Origin: Rutpela maculata
Taxonomy: Eukaryota; Arthropoda; Insecta; Coleoptera; Cerambycidae
Direction: 5' to 3'
Length of the DNA: 64,000 nt
Assembly (NCBI GenBank): GCA_936432065.2
Contig: OW386292.2
Coordinates: 127,779,639-127,843,638 of the forward strand
Below the pieces are notes generated by a model. The model ran no database searches. It was not told where the DNA came from and saw nothing but the letters and a program-made list of their open reading frames with translations. This document shows, piece after piece, positions 46,721-57,888 of the stretch; within the stretch, counting starts at the first letter, position 1; each line of letters starts with the position of its first letter. Both the position numbers and the translations under genes were made by a program.

Positions 46721-48329
46721 AGATTAATTAAGTTATTATTACTTATTTGTTAATTTATTTATTGGTACGAGTATTTATTGATATGACTGTTATTGTTAGT
46801 TAAACTATTATTTATTGTTAATAGAGTTTTACTTAAAGTTATTTATTTTAGAAGATTTTTTTCTTTATTATATATATATACACACATACATACATACATA
46901 CATACATATATGGGACTACTATCATCGTGATAGCTTACTTTTTTAGGATATTTCGCAAATGATTCCGAGTAACTGTTCTTTGAAGGTATTTTTTATTAAA
47001 AATAGAATTATATTATATTACATTATAGCTATACTTAAATATATAATTTACCCGCCACTGAGAAAACTGATGAAGTCACAAAAAAAACTCATTACACGAT
47101 TTTTGTAGAAAATTTAGTTTACTTTAATTTGTGTAATCACAAAAATATTGATACAATTCGCAGTTTTCGAGATAATGTCAAAGTACTGATTTCTCTGACG
47201 ATTTTGAAGTTATAACGGCCGATCCATTTTTTTTTTCTGAGTGGCACTATATCCCATTTTGTTTGTCTCAAAAAACTGTCTATATTCACCCAATTTCAGC
47301 TTAGTATCACAATCTGAACGATTCTTAAGAAAATTAGAATTAAGCAATACCACTATACATAGATACGAACAAATCTTCAATATTTTTGAGTACTATGGAT
47401 TGAATAATGAACTTTTTATCATTAACTCCTCTTGGTCATTGACCTTAGGTATAAAATCTTTAATTAGGCTGTTATACTGTTACATAACTATGCGCGTCAA
47501 CAAGCAATGCTCACTCACCAAATATTTAATTTCAAGGCTCACGAATCACAAACTTCAAACAAGTAAATAAATGTCATACATAGAAGTATATATATGCATC
47601 AAGCGCTGTATCCTCTCTCCTGTGATGGAATTATCATGTTGTGTACTATCACGAGTCGATTAAAGTAATGAGAACTGAGAACTCAACCGATTAGTGAGTC
47701 GACAGTTTTTGGCATCATTATTTTTTTAAGAGTGTTTGGGAATGATACTTATATAATCTGTACTTTTGAGGAGATTTTGGTCAGCCACATGCTTTTATAA
47801 TGTGCAGTACAAAATTGTTATCAATGTATTTTTATATTTGTTTACATATTATTTATCTTAATTGTTATGTTATTACATATTGCTCTTGATGTTATTTAAG
47901 ACCGACAAGGTTAGACTTTATATTTGTTTATTTTCTGCAGGAAAAGATATGTATGTTTTATTATTTTTAACTGTACCAAATTTATTTTTAATTTAGTGAA
48001 ACGTACAAAAAGTACATCATTTATATCAAGGCGGGCGGTAGGTCACCGTGTTGAGAGAATTACAGGGAACCGGGCGTAAAATTACACCAAATGCACGCTG
48101 GTAAAGAACAATTGATATTCAGGAGCATCTCTCAATAAATCCATGGTTTTGTGATGAATGTTAGGATATTTCATGTTTTATTTTATTATGCTACTCAGGA
48201 TGAACTCCACATCGACGACGAGTACCAGTTAGGCTTCAAGCGAGCAGGGTCACTGTGCAGCAGGATCGTGAAGAGCACCGCATGCAGTGTCATTAAATCC
48301 GAGAAAGTGTAAAATAGATATTAAAATGG
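46721..48329. other. AT-rich gap with a simple repeat
   Basis: TA and CATA repeats lie at 46868-46911. An open frame at 47241-47570 has no recognised motif. Nothing else is supported. Confidence 0.5.
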
Positions 48330-48835
48330 TATGGTTTATCATATCCAAATGATGTTTATGGACCCTGTTTGGACGAAACTGAGATCAGACGCATACAAAA
48401 ACTACAAAACTCCTGCTTACGTCTTATATACGGAATTACGAGACGCAACCGAATATCACATAAGCTTCAAGATATTAACTGGTTAAAACACATAACTTGT
48501 TTGTTTTTCAAGATTTTAAAATTGAAATCACCACCTTATTTATCTAACAAATTAAGATTTAGGACTGATGTACACCACATAAATATACGTATGAAAAATA
48601 CTTACCAGTCTCCAACACCACAAAGAAATTTTTAAAAGGTCTTTCTCCTAAAACGCTGCAATTTGCATTAACAAAATTGGTGATATGAACCTCAACTTAT
48701 CGTAAAATTCAGTTAAAATTAAACTTAAGAAGCACTTATTGCAAAACCAGAAATCACATGAACTCCTTATCTTATTAATCCTTTCTTCCTTTCTTCTTTC
48801 CGCTTTCTCGCTCTTTTTCTGTTCATTACCCAAGG
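48330..48835 (+). pseudogene. Reverse transcriptase C-terminal fragment
   Basis: The plus strand reads PNDVYGPCLDETEIRRIQ, KLQNSCLRLIYGITRRNR and SHKLQDINWL, the region after the polymerase in CR1-group elements. It decays past 48635. It is truncated on the left and borders the long-inverted-repeat element starting at 48829. Confidence 0.65.
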
Positions 48836-51389
48836 AACAATTTAAAAGTCATTTGGACTTGAGGAGGTTTTAAGAAAGATTTGTCAGGGTTAGGAAATAG
48901 TCATATGCTTTATTGATGTTGTAGTTAAGGCCTTTTAGGCTTCAAGTATACTTGCTCTTAATAGTAAGTTTTAAAGCATTCTGTAAGACCTAATTATAAA
49001 GCTAATTTGCTTCTAGGATAATATGTATTTGTAATGGATTTATCATAACCTACATAAAACTCTCCATAAAGTTAATAAGTTTTATGAACGTCTTAAATTC
49101 CATTTAGATTTAAAGAGGCTTTAAATTATTCTTTATGGTTTTAACATATTTGCAATAAATGCATTTTAAATCCTTTTTAAAACTAGACATTTTCAATGCC
49201 TATTAGTACTTATTAAAGGCCATTACAAAACTAGACTCTTAAAACATCCTTGATAAATGTTGTGATGAAACCGTTATGAAGAAAAAAAGGCCTCTATAAA
49301 TCTAAAAGGCAAATTTTAATTCCATAAAACACTTTCCAAAACCTCAATAAAACATTTATTATAAAAATGATAAAAATATGTCTGCCTGAAGTGTCGTTGA
49401 TGCATGTGTGTGTGTGTGTGTGTGTTAATTAAAAGCATTTCACGACTTACTGATGTGCAGTTAAGTCTTTTTTGGAAAGGTGGAAGAAAATAAAAAAGAG
49501 TGGCAATTTTAAAGGACTGTTAAAGCACACGCACATACAAATTATTTTGAGGTTAAGTTTTAAGTTTTTTGTATCAAATGTCAACGTCCTAAACGTTTTA
49601 TTACAGCTTTTATCAAGTCCATGTGATCTTCGTCAAGTGCATTTGCATTTTTGCAAGGAAGGGATTATTTGTGATAGTATACAAAAACACTAAAAGGGCT
49701 TCATTTATAGTAAATGTGCTAGGTCATTACCATTATTAGAATATATAGTTTAATGAGAGGACCGGTGTTGCCAGATCAAAATTTTAAAAGTTTTCAGACG
49801 ACGCTTTAAAAAGTTACTAAATCTTACTAAAATTTTACTAGATTTGAAATTAAAGCTCTCATCTTTAATTTTCAAAAGTTGCAGTGTCTGTAGGACACGT
49901 AATTTTCTTGAGCTCTCTGAGCACAGCATAGCTTCGAGCGTCCTCTATCTGATTATTTCGTTGCCAGACTTCGTACTCTGTATTGTATTAAATGGTTTGT
50001 AACTAGAAAGTACTGTTTGTCTACGAGACGCTAGAGGGCAACGAGCCCAGGCTATTCGATTGTAGCGATTCACGGTCAATAAACTATACGGTTACCTCAA
50101 TTAGCAGCTTTTAGACGAGAGAGATGCGCGGAGCGGGGAATCGAATGAAAGATATTCTGTTAGGGTCTACAGCCTACGTCAGCTGTAGACACTACAGGCA
50201 TCTTTGTCTGTGTCTTTTGCACGGAAATCAGATATGTCTGTCTCTTTCATTCGATTCCCCGCTCCGCGCGTGTCTCTCGTCTAAGAGCTGCTGATCGAGG
50301 TAACCGTAGAGTTTACTGACCGTGGTAGCGATTAACGTGAACAGTTCTGTATTAAATGGATCGCAACTCGAATTTAATGTTTGTCTACCTACCAGTAGAG
50401 GGCAATAAATTGGATGATTAAAAAAATCATTAAAAATGGGCATTTTCATAAAAGTTTTCACTAAATCACTAGATTTTAAAAAAATCACCAGATCTAGTGA
50501 AATTTCACTAGACCTGGCAACACTGGAGAGGGCTGTAAAATGACAATTAGGTTTTTAGTTGGCCGGCCATGTTTTTCTTGTTATATAAAAATATTCAAGG
50601 TCAATCTCACAATTATAATTATCAATAATTATCAATTTTTCGTTAGCAAATTAAGGTAGAATTACAAGAAACGACTGAAAATTACCGTGGGAACCGAGAA
50701 GCAGCCCACTTTTTTAAAGCTGATTACGTGTGTCTATGCAAATTTTGTATGGATATTAAAATCATTATTATTTCTGAGGGGCTCTTGTTTTTTGGGCCTT
50801 TCTTATGTAGTTTTAACGATAAACTGCCGTTGGTTTTAATTTTTTTGTCATATCTGATGTCTTTTTATTACCTTTTAAATCGGCCTTAGAGAGGTTATAG
50901 TGCTCTACGCTTTATACATTTCAAATTCCATTTTATCTTCAATAAGTCTGATGGTGTGTTTGCTTAAATCAGTTTAGAAAAAATAAATGCAATAATAAAA
51001 TTATTTGGATTCCTTCGTGGACATTCTTATAGCTTCTCAGTTCTAATATGGTTTTAAAAACCAGTTTTAAGGTAGCCTTCTAGGTGTTTTCTAGAAATGC
51101 AAGAAGCTAATAGAAAAGCTTCTGACAGCTTTAAAATAGGTTTTAAGAAAGGTTTTAAAACGGCCCGAACAAGGTTTTCAAGAGCAGCACTATACCTCAC
51201 TAAGGAGTTTTATGATGGAATTTAAAAAGGCCTTAACAACCTTCATAAGGGTGGGCCCTTTTAGTCTACAAGTCGCTTTATGATGGTATTAAGGATATTG
51301 TTACAGCAAAATAGATTTTTCAAGGTATTTTATAAATAGTTTTATAGCACCCTTGTATACATTTAAGAAACTAAAATTGTTCCTTGGGT
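48829..51389. mobile_element. Long-inverted-repeat element with TA flanks
   Basis: It begins CCCAAGGAACAATTT and ends AAATTGTTCCTTGGG, with TA at both outer edges (candidate duplication). Both flanking arms (about 48829-49370 and about 51050-51389) are made of short degenerate motifs such as AAGGCCTTTTAGG, TTTTAAAGG and TTTATGATGG in opposite directions. The centre holds a (GT)n tract (49405-49425), an unrecognised open frame (49472-49693) and a nested hAT MITE. No transposase is seen. Superfamily unknown. Confidence 0.65.
49763..50525. mobile_element. hAT-type MITE, 763 bp, with large central hairpin
   Basis: The ends are CGGTGTTGCCAG and CTGGCAACACTG inverted. Flanking 8-mers GAGAGGAC and GAGAGGGC match at 7 of 8 positions, a slightly aged hAT duplication. 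The middle (about 50060-50340) is a large hairpin: GAGAGATGCGCGGAGCGGGG pairs with CCCCGCTCCGCGCGTGTCTC, and GGTTACCTCAATTAGCAGC with GCTGCTGATCGAGGTAACC. No coding. It is nested in the 48829-51389 element. Confidence 0.82.
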
Positions 51390-51545
51390 ATATTCTTCAT
51401 CATTATAAAATTTATATTATAATTTGGTGATCGTCGAAGAGCAGAATCTGTTATACAGAATTCTGAACCTTTACCTTTTATTTATCAAAATTATTATTTT
51501 TTTTTGTTAAAATAACTTGTAAATTTATTGTTAAATAATAAATGT
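51390..51545. other. Spacer leading into TAA repeat
   Basis: AT-rich, no feature recognised. Confidence 0.5.
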
Positions 51546-51580
51546 GTTATTGTTATTATTATTATTATTATTATTATTTT
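51546..51580. repeat. (TAA)n at the 3' end of Dong-like copy B
   Basis: An ATT repeat on the plus strand followed by a T run, read on the minus strand as a poly(A) tail then TAA repeats, immediately after the retroposon. Confidence 0.85.
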
Positions 51581-53021
51581 TTTTTTTTTTCCAATCCAGT
51601 CGCCCTTCTCTCTGCCTCCGATACCAGAGAGGGTACGCTGGTAATACCAGTGACCACTCCCTACGCCGTAGAGTTAGTGATCACTGGGTCCGCGAATCGT
51701 GTGCTCTGAGCAGGCGTAACGAACCAAGGATAACGGCCTTCTGCATTCTTCCGGCTAAGATTTCTGCCGACTCTCGGCATGCCAGTATCGTCTTCAATTC
51801 CGAAAGCAGTGTACGCCTCACCCCACCTAGGCATCCTATGATAAGAACCACTAGTTTAACAGTGTGGTCCGGATAGAGTCTACGGAGTTCGAAGAGAAGA
51901 TCTCGATATTTAGTCCGTTTTTCCTCCTCTTTTAGAACAATGTTTGTTTCCCCTGGGGCGGAGAATTCAATAACAAACATTGTCCTGAGTTGGTGGTCGA
52001 GGAGGACTACATCAGGTTTATTGGCCTGTATTTGCCTAAGGGTGGGAAACGAGTAGTTCCAATAAATTAGACACCGCTCATTCCCCACTACGGACTCAAT
52101 ATCTCCCGGAGCGTAAGGCAGCACTGGTGTCTCGTCTATCCCATATGTGTGCCGCAGATGATAGTACAGCACACGTAATGCTCCATCATGTCTGTGAATA
52201 TAGGCCGAGACAGCGTATGTCGGACATGCCGACAACAGGTGCATAAGTGTCTCCGGCGCTCTTCGGCAGGCCCTGCAGTTTACGTCATGGACCTCTATAC
52301 CCAAGACATGACTTCGATAGACGAGTGTGTTAAAGACACCATCCTGGCAAGCCATAATGAACCCTTCGGTCTCAGACTTCAGCCCAGCTGACCTTAGGAA
52401 AGCAAAGGTCAGCTTCTCAGATAAGCCCCTCTCTTCAATGTTCTTGTAGAAGACTCCATGCAAGGGCTTATCTTTATGCAGTTGCAGAAATTTCCTTTGC
52501 TCTGCTGCTTTTGTATGGGCTTTCAGCTGGGCGGGTTCCAGCTCGGTGACAGAGCTCGGGTTTACCCGCCCAGTATCGAAGTCGAGACCAAGTTCACCGG
52601 CTGCTCTTTGTGCTGCCTTAAATAAGAACGCTCCTATCCCTGCATTTTCATGGTCGCGAACCATGCAGAGAAGGGGATCCGAACTCTTGATGATCTTGCA
52701 AGCTCCATCCAGAGCCGACCTGCTATGTAGATACTCCAAACTCAAGAGTCCGCGGCCTCCCTGTTGTCGTGAGAGGTATAATCGCGGATCGGACGATTTT
52801 GGATGCAAGCTTCTGTTGAGATGCATCATCTTTCGGGTTCCTACATCGAGTTGGCGCAGCTCGCCTTGTGTCCACTTCACTACCCCAAAGGAGTGTAGGA
52901 GGATTGGAACGGCAAGCATGTTAGTTGCAGACACCTTATTGTTCCCCGACAGCTCTGAAGACCAGATCTGCCCGAGGAGGTGCTGATACTTGCCGCGGAG
53001 AGCGTTTTTCACTGTTGACAC

Positions 53022-53023
<2 letters not shown>
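51581..53023 (-). mobile_element. R4/Dong-type retroposon, 5'-truncated copy B
   Basis: It starts at GTGTCAACAGTGAAAAACGC, which aligns with the middle of copy A just after the palm domain. It encodes the last 446 residues of ORF without a stop (53021-51681), including CRACRRAPETLMHLLSAC, NKPDVVLLDHQLRTMFVIEF and a complete end DSRTQ. The 3' untranslated tail ends in poly(A) and TAA repeats. Unlike copy A it keeps the glutamate codon where copy A has a stop. It is diverged from copy A at many sites, so the two are separate insertions. Confidence 0.88.
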
Positions 53024-53052
<29 letters not shown>

Positions 53053-53067
53053 TTTTTTTTTTTTTTT
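53024..53067. repeat. (TAA)n between the two Dong-like copies
   Basis: ATT repeats on the plus strand, then T's. On the minus strand, poly(A) of copy A runs into TAA repeats that end where truncated copy B begins. Confidence 0.88.
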
Positions 53068-56000
53068 TAGCGAGCTAAAAACCAGTCACCCTTCTCTGTG
53101 GCTCCGACCCTCACAGAGGGGAGCTGGTAGTACTGGTAGCCACTCCCCACGTCCGTGGGGTAAGTGACTACTGGGTCCGGGAATCGTGTGCCCTGAGCAG
53201 ACGTAATGAACCAAGAATGACGGCCTTCTGCATTCTGCCGGCTAAGATCTCTGCCGAATTTCGGCATGCCGGTATGATCTTGAGTTCCGAAAGCAGTGTG
53301 TGTCTCGTTCCACCGAGGGCTCCTATAATCATTACCACTATCTTAACAGTATGGTCTGGATACAGTCTGCGGAGTTAGAAGAGCAGATCTCGATATTTTG
53401 TCCGTTTTTCCTCCTCCTTCAAGACAATGTTGTTCTCCGCGGGAGCCGAGAACTCCACGACGAACATTGTCTTGAGTTGATGGTCGAGGAGTACTACGTC
53501 AGGCTTGTTGGCTTGTATTTGCCTGACGGTGGGAAAAGAGTAGTTCCAATAAATTAGACACTTCTCATTTCCCACAACGGACTCAATATCCCCCGGAGCG
53601 TAAGACAACACTGGTGTTTCGTCTATCCCATACGAGTGCCTTAAATGGTAATAAAGCACTCGTAATGCTCCGTCGTGCCTTTGGATATAGGCCGAGACTG
53701 CATATGTCGGGCAAGCCGACAGCAAGTGCATAAGAGTCTCTGGCGCCCTGCGGCAGGCCCTGCAGCTGACATCAGGGACCTCTATACCCATGACACGACT
53801 ACGATAGACGAGGGTGTTAAATACACCATCCTGGCAAGTCATTATGAATCCCTCGGTCTCAGACTTCAGCCCGGCTGACCTTAAGAAGGCAAAGGTCAGC
53901 CTTTCGGATAAGCCAAGGTTCTCTATATTTTTATAGAAAACTCCACGCATTGGCTTATCCGTGTGAAGCTGCAGAAAGATGTTGTGTTCTGCAGCTTTAA
54001 TTTGGGCTTTTCGTCGAGCAGGTTCCAACTCGGTGACAGAGTCGGGATTTACCCGCTCGACGTCGAAGGAGAGACCAAGTTCATCGGCTGCTCTCTGTGC
54101 TGCCTTAAACAAAAAGGCTCCTATCCCTGCACTTTCATGGTCTCGGACCATGCAGAGGAGGAGATCCGAACTCCTGATGACCTTACAGGCTCCATCCAGA
54201 ACCATCCTATTATGGAGACTCTCCAAACTCAAGAGTCCACGGCCTCCCCGATGTCGTGGGAGGTATAGCCGAGGAACGGACGATTTAGGATGCAAACTTC
54301 TATTGAGATGCATCTTCTTGCGGGTTCCTACGTCGAGTTGACGCAACTCCTCTCGAGTCCATTTCACTACTCCAAAGGAGTAGAGTAGGATCGGAACGGC
54401 AAGCATGTTGGTAGCAGACACCTTGTTCTTCCCCGACAGTTCTGAGGACCAGATCTGTCGGAGTCGGTGCTGATACTTGCCGCGGAGAGCGTTTTTCACT
54501 ACACTCACTTCTTGGGTGGAGCGTTGCTCGACACCCAAGTAAGTGTACGACTCTCCGGCATCTAGATGATGTAAGATGCTTCCGTCCACGAGCTGCGCGT
54601 CCTCTCCGTAGTTCCCGCATCGTCCTCTCTTGAGATGGACCAGTGCACATTTGTCCAGCCCGAACTCCATGCCGACAGCCTGCGTGTACTCCTGTACCAC
54701 CCTGAGGGACTGGTGTAGGTCCCTCTCTCCGGAGGCATAAAGTTTAAGGTCATCCATGTAGAACAGATGGGTGACCTTATGCCTCCTATCGCCGGGGGTA
54801 CCGCAGTTGTATCCACGGGTTTTCCGGAGCGAAACGGATAATGGCAGTAGTGAGATGCAAAACAGAAGGGGGCTGAGGGAGTCTCCCTGAAATACTCCCC
54901 TTCTGAAAGTTACCGACTCCGTCTGGACTCTATCGTTACCCGATGTAATGGTAAAGCGAGTCCTCCAGAGCGGCATCAGTTCTTCGATGCATCTCACTAC
55001 GGGACCGGGTACCGCAAGACATCGGAGCAAGTGAACAATGAGCTCATGCGATGTCATATCAAATGCCTTGCGGTAGTCAATCCAGGCCATGGAGAGGTTC
55101 CGCTTATACTGCACGGAGTCCTGCGTGACACATCTGTCAATCAGCAGGTTCTCCTTGCAGCCAGCGACACCTCTTTTCGACCCTCGTTGCTCATATATCC
55201 GTTCGTAAACCGGTTCAACTGCGTGGAGCACTCGCATGTACAAGATGCGCGTAAACACCTTGTAACATGCGTTTAGGCAGGTTATCGGCCGGTAGTTCTT
55301 TGGGTCAGACAAATCTCCGTTCTTCGGGATCAGCACTGTCCGCCCCTCGACAACCCAAGAAGGAATTTGCTGCTCCCCATTTAGCCATGAATTGAAAATT
55401 CTGGCCAAATGGTGGTGGGTACCGGATAACTTTTTCCACCAAAAGTTATTGATCCCGTCGGGACCTGGAGCAGCAAAGTTCTTAGAGCCCTCAAGAGCTC
55501 TTCGAACCTCTTCTGGAGTTATCGGTTGGCACACCTCGTTTGGTTGTTGAAGCCTTTGACAGAAGGCTTCAAAGTGTGCCAGGGCTGGAGAGTCTCGGTT
55601 GAGTGGAAGCTTCTCCTCGTAAAGCGTTTTCCAGAAATTTTCCACCTGATCTACAGTCGGCGGATTCTCTGCAACACGCGGAGGCGGTTCGAAAAGGCGC
55701 GAGGGCTTTTGGCGGAAGAGTTTATTTTCCGCTAGCCCCCTCGCCCGCCTCACTAGTGATTTTTTACAAACCACTAGCATCCGTATCCTGTCGAGACAGT
55801 GCTGTTTGGTGGTTCGCAGCACTGCCTCATTGAGTGTGTGATGGACGCGTCTCAAGTTGGCGGCTATTCGACGCACTTTAGGCGTAAATGGCCTATTGGC
55901 CGCCATGTAGTCCATCACACATTGGATACGGGATGCGTGTTGCCTCGCCGACCGGATCTTGGCTTCCATCTTTTGTATGCGCCGCTCCGCCCTCTCCTGT

Positions 56001-56756
56001 GGGGAGGCAGTATTACGCCTCTCCGTCCGAGAAAAGCGTTGAACAGCGGCATACACGGCACAGTTAATGTGCCAGATGTCAGCCCGTTCTGGTAGCGCAT
56101 CACGAAGTTCTTCATCCACTCTGGCCAGGTCTTGTGGCCCGGGGGCTTTTATGTGGTGTAGCCCCCGTCTGGTACTGAGGCCCTCTGGTACTGGTGGAAC
56201 AAGGAGAACCACTTCCTCAACCGGTGAATGCGGCGGTCTTTCGGCCACCTCATTCACCGGTCCAGGAGCAGCCCTCACGTAGCCCCTTCTACGAAGATGG
56301 GATACATAGTCACGCAGATTTTGTGGCGTGAAGGCGCCATGCTCTGGATGCCTGTCACACCACAGAGCATGCATCCGCCCCATGTATCCCCTTCGTGCGG
56401 GCTCACTGCTTTCGTAGCATTGCAGAAGGTCGTCCCTTAGCTCACTCGTCCACTCAAAGCGTCCTTGTGCATAGCGTTCGTCGTCAACGGGCGCTCCATC
56501 CGGTTGGGCCCCACCACCTTGCCCTTGACCCCTATCCAGACGAGGTCGATTGTGGGGGCCCTCTCTTCGGTTTACAGGAACCAGAAGTCAGGGCTTGTGG
56601 GTGGTTAGCCCAACAAGCCCACGACCGACACCAGAGGGGAATGAGCTTTCCCCTCCCGGGTGCACTAGGGCTGCCGGTTCGGTTTTGCACCCCCAGCTGG
56701 AGTAAGTGGTGGCGCTACTCACCAAAGGCTTGATAGATGAAAGTCAGCCCCTCCTG
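53068..56756 (-). mobile_element. R4/Dong-type retroposon, near full-length copy A
   Basis: A non-LTR element bounded on both sides by TAA repeats, as known for Dong in silkworm, which inserts into TAA tracts. The 5' end reads AAGCAGGAGGGGCTGAC. One open frame follows, then a 3' untranslated region and poly(A). Base composition is clearly GC-richer than the surroundings. Only a nonsense codon near the C-terminus spoils the frame. Confidence 0.88.
53375..56383 (-). CDS. R4/Dong reverse transcriptase-endonuclease (1002 aa, nonsense near end)
   Basis: A single protein for target cleavage and reverse transcription. The polymerase has NYRPITCLNACYKVFTRIL (from about 363), WIDYRKAFDMTSHELI (from 434), RRGVFQGDSLSPLLF and FYMDD (YMDD 542-545). 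The C-terminal part has a CCHC zinc knuckle (C874, C877, H886, C891) and a PD-(D/E)xK-type endonuclease (KPDVVLLDH at 960, then VVEF). The reading ends at TAA where copy B has GAA. The same frame then continues LRRLYPDHTVKIVVMIIGAL to about 53190. Upstream of the first ATG the frame stays open to a TGA near 56600 and holds a conserved-looking stretch (RFEWTSELRDDLLQCYESSE), so the true start is unclear. Confidence 0.88.
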   Translation of the reverse strand: MGRMHALWCDRHPEHGAFTPQNLRDYVSHLRRRGYVRAAPGPVNEVAERPPHSPVEEVVLLVPPVPEGLSTRRGLHHIKAPGPQDLARVDEELRDALPERADIWHINCAVYAAVQRFSRTERRNTASPQERAERRIQKMEAKIRSARQHASRIQCVMDYMAANRPFTPKVRRIAANLRRVHHTLNEAVLRTTKQHCLDRIRMLVVCKKSLVRRARGLAENKLFRQKPSRLFEPPPRVAENPPTVDQVENFWKTLYEEKLPLNRDSPALAHFEAFCQRLQQPNEVCQPITPEEVRRALEGSKNFAAPGPDGINNFWWKKLSGTHHHLARIFNSWLNGEQQIPSWVVEGRTVLIPKNGDLSDPKNYRPITCLNACYKVFTRILYMRVLHAVEPVYERIYEQRGSKRGVAGCKENLLIDRCVTQDSVQYKRNLSMAWIDYRKAFDMTSHELIVHLLRCLAVPGPVVRCIEELMPLWRTRFTITSGNDRVQTESVTFRRGVFQGDSLSPLLFCISLLPLSVSLRKTRGYNCGTPGDRRHKVTHLFYMDDLKLYASGERDLHQSLRVVQEYTQAVGMEFGLDKCALVHLKRGRCGNYGEDAQLVDGSILHHLDAGESYTYLGVEQRSTQEVSVVKNALRGKYQHRLRQIWSSELSGKNKVSATNMLAVPILLYSFGVVKWTREELRQLDVGTRKKMHLNRSLHPKSSVPRLYLPRHRGGRGLLSLESLHNRMVLDGACKVIRSSDLLLCMVRDHESAGIGAFLFKAAQRAADELGLSFDVERVNPDSVTELEPARRKAQIKAAEHNIFLQLHTDKPMRGVFYKNIENLGLSERLTFAFLRSAGLKSETEGFIMTCQDGVFNTLVYRSRVMGIEVPDVSCRACRRAPETLMHLLSACPTYAVSAYIQRHDGALRVLYYHLRHSYGIDETPVLSYAPGDIESVVGNEKCLIYWNYSFPTVRQIQANKPDVVLLDHQLKTMFVVEFSAPAENNIVLKEEEKRTKYRDLLF

Positions 56757-56775
56757 CTTATTATTATTATTATTA

Positions 56776-56852
<77 letters not shown>
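56757..56852. repeat. (TAA)n target microsatellite, ~95 bp
   Basis: About thirty TTA units with one interruption (TTTTTA). It borders the 5' end of Dong-like copy A and is followed by a MITE fragment. Confidence 0.95.
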
Positions 56853-56853
<1 letters not shown>

Positions 56854-56856
<3 letters not shown>

Positions 56857-57110
56857 CGTCTTGAAATTTGGTACACATATGTATTTTAATGAGATCTTGA
56901 ATTAAATTATATTTTCATCTAATTCCGTTGAAGGGTTGGAGGTAAATTGGGGTAAATGGGGGTAAATAGCTATATCAAGCAGGTAAGAGTCCATAAAATT
57001 GGTATTTAGTATATGCAAGAGAAGATAATGTCGCACAGAAAATGTTGGCATCAGCCACCCCCATTACTACCCCCACCCATTTTAAAAGGGGGTGAAAAAA
57101 AAATGGTTTC
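56854..57110 (+). mobile_element. Fragment of the ACTTCCACATCCAG MITE family
   Basis: It matches the central part of copies 1 and 2: CTTGAAATTTGGTACACATA, CCGTTGAAGGGTTGG, ATCAAGCAGGTAAGAGT and AGCCACCCCCATTAC. Its left end has been replaced by the TAA repeat, so the microsatellite may have expanded within the element. Confidence 0.75.
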
Positions 57111-57888
57111 ACCATAGATGACCATTCGAAAACTTTTTAAAGAGGAAGAATATATGATATATTTGTTAGAAATAAGTTGAAAAATTTTGTGAATCCCTGA
57201 AAAGTTGCCAAAAAAGCCATTTTTTAAGTACTTAACCTAAACTGTTTCAAAATCCTGACATGATAGGCCAATTCAGTGCAAAAAATTACTTCGGAAATCG
57301 GATAATGTTAAGGTTAAAACTTTTGGGTTTATGACTGTTATTTAATTTATACAATTTTTCACTTATATGTTATATTAGGATTAGAGCTGTTAATTAGGTT
57401 AATCTGAATGCATAGGAATAAAATCATGTGAATAGAAAACTACCCTTATTTTTACCTGTCAATAAAATAATATTCACAAATCTAAACGCAACTAGTGACG
57501 GGTATTTGGAATGTCGTAATTTTTAGATCAATCCCTGTTTCCATTCCTTTGAAGGATCGATAGGATGCGAATAAGATTAAAGATAAGAGCATTATAAAAA
57601 AACTCTGGAAAACTATTTTTGATCACTTAAACGTTATTTCATTTGAACTTCGAATTTTCACCACCTTAAACCTTCAACTGCTATTTTAACTACTTAAAAG
57701 GGTTATGATGGTTCATACGTTAAAAACGATTCAAGAAACTTAAGCAATTAACTTATGACCACATAAAAATGAATTTGGTGTCCAATTTACATGAACACTA
57801 CTTCGTTCGTTTCTGATTCTCGATCAAGGAGATAAACGTAGAATAAAGAGAGGATAAACGTTGCCCAAAGGAATCACTACTTCCACAT
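57111..57888. other. Unassigned spacer
   Basis: AT-rich. No gene or defined repeat is seen. Confidence 0.5.

Noticed and set aside
46868..46911. Possible CRISPR-like or regulatory repeat
   Set aside because: Simple TA/CATA microsatellite; no spacers.
52546..52986. Plus-strand frames opposite the Dong-like elements (also 53979-54341, 55031-55276, 56395-56733)
   Set aside because: GC-rich antisense of the real minus-strand coding sequence.
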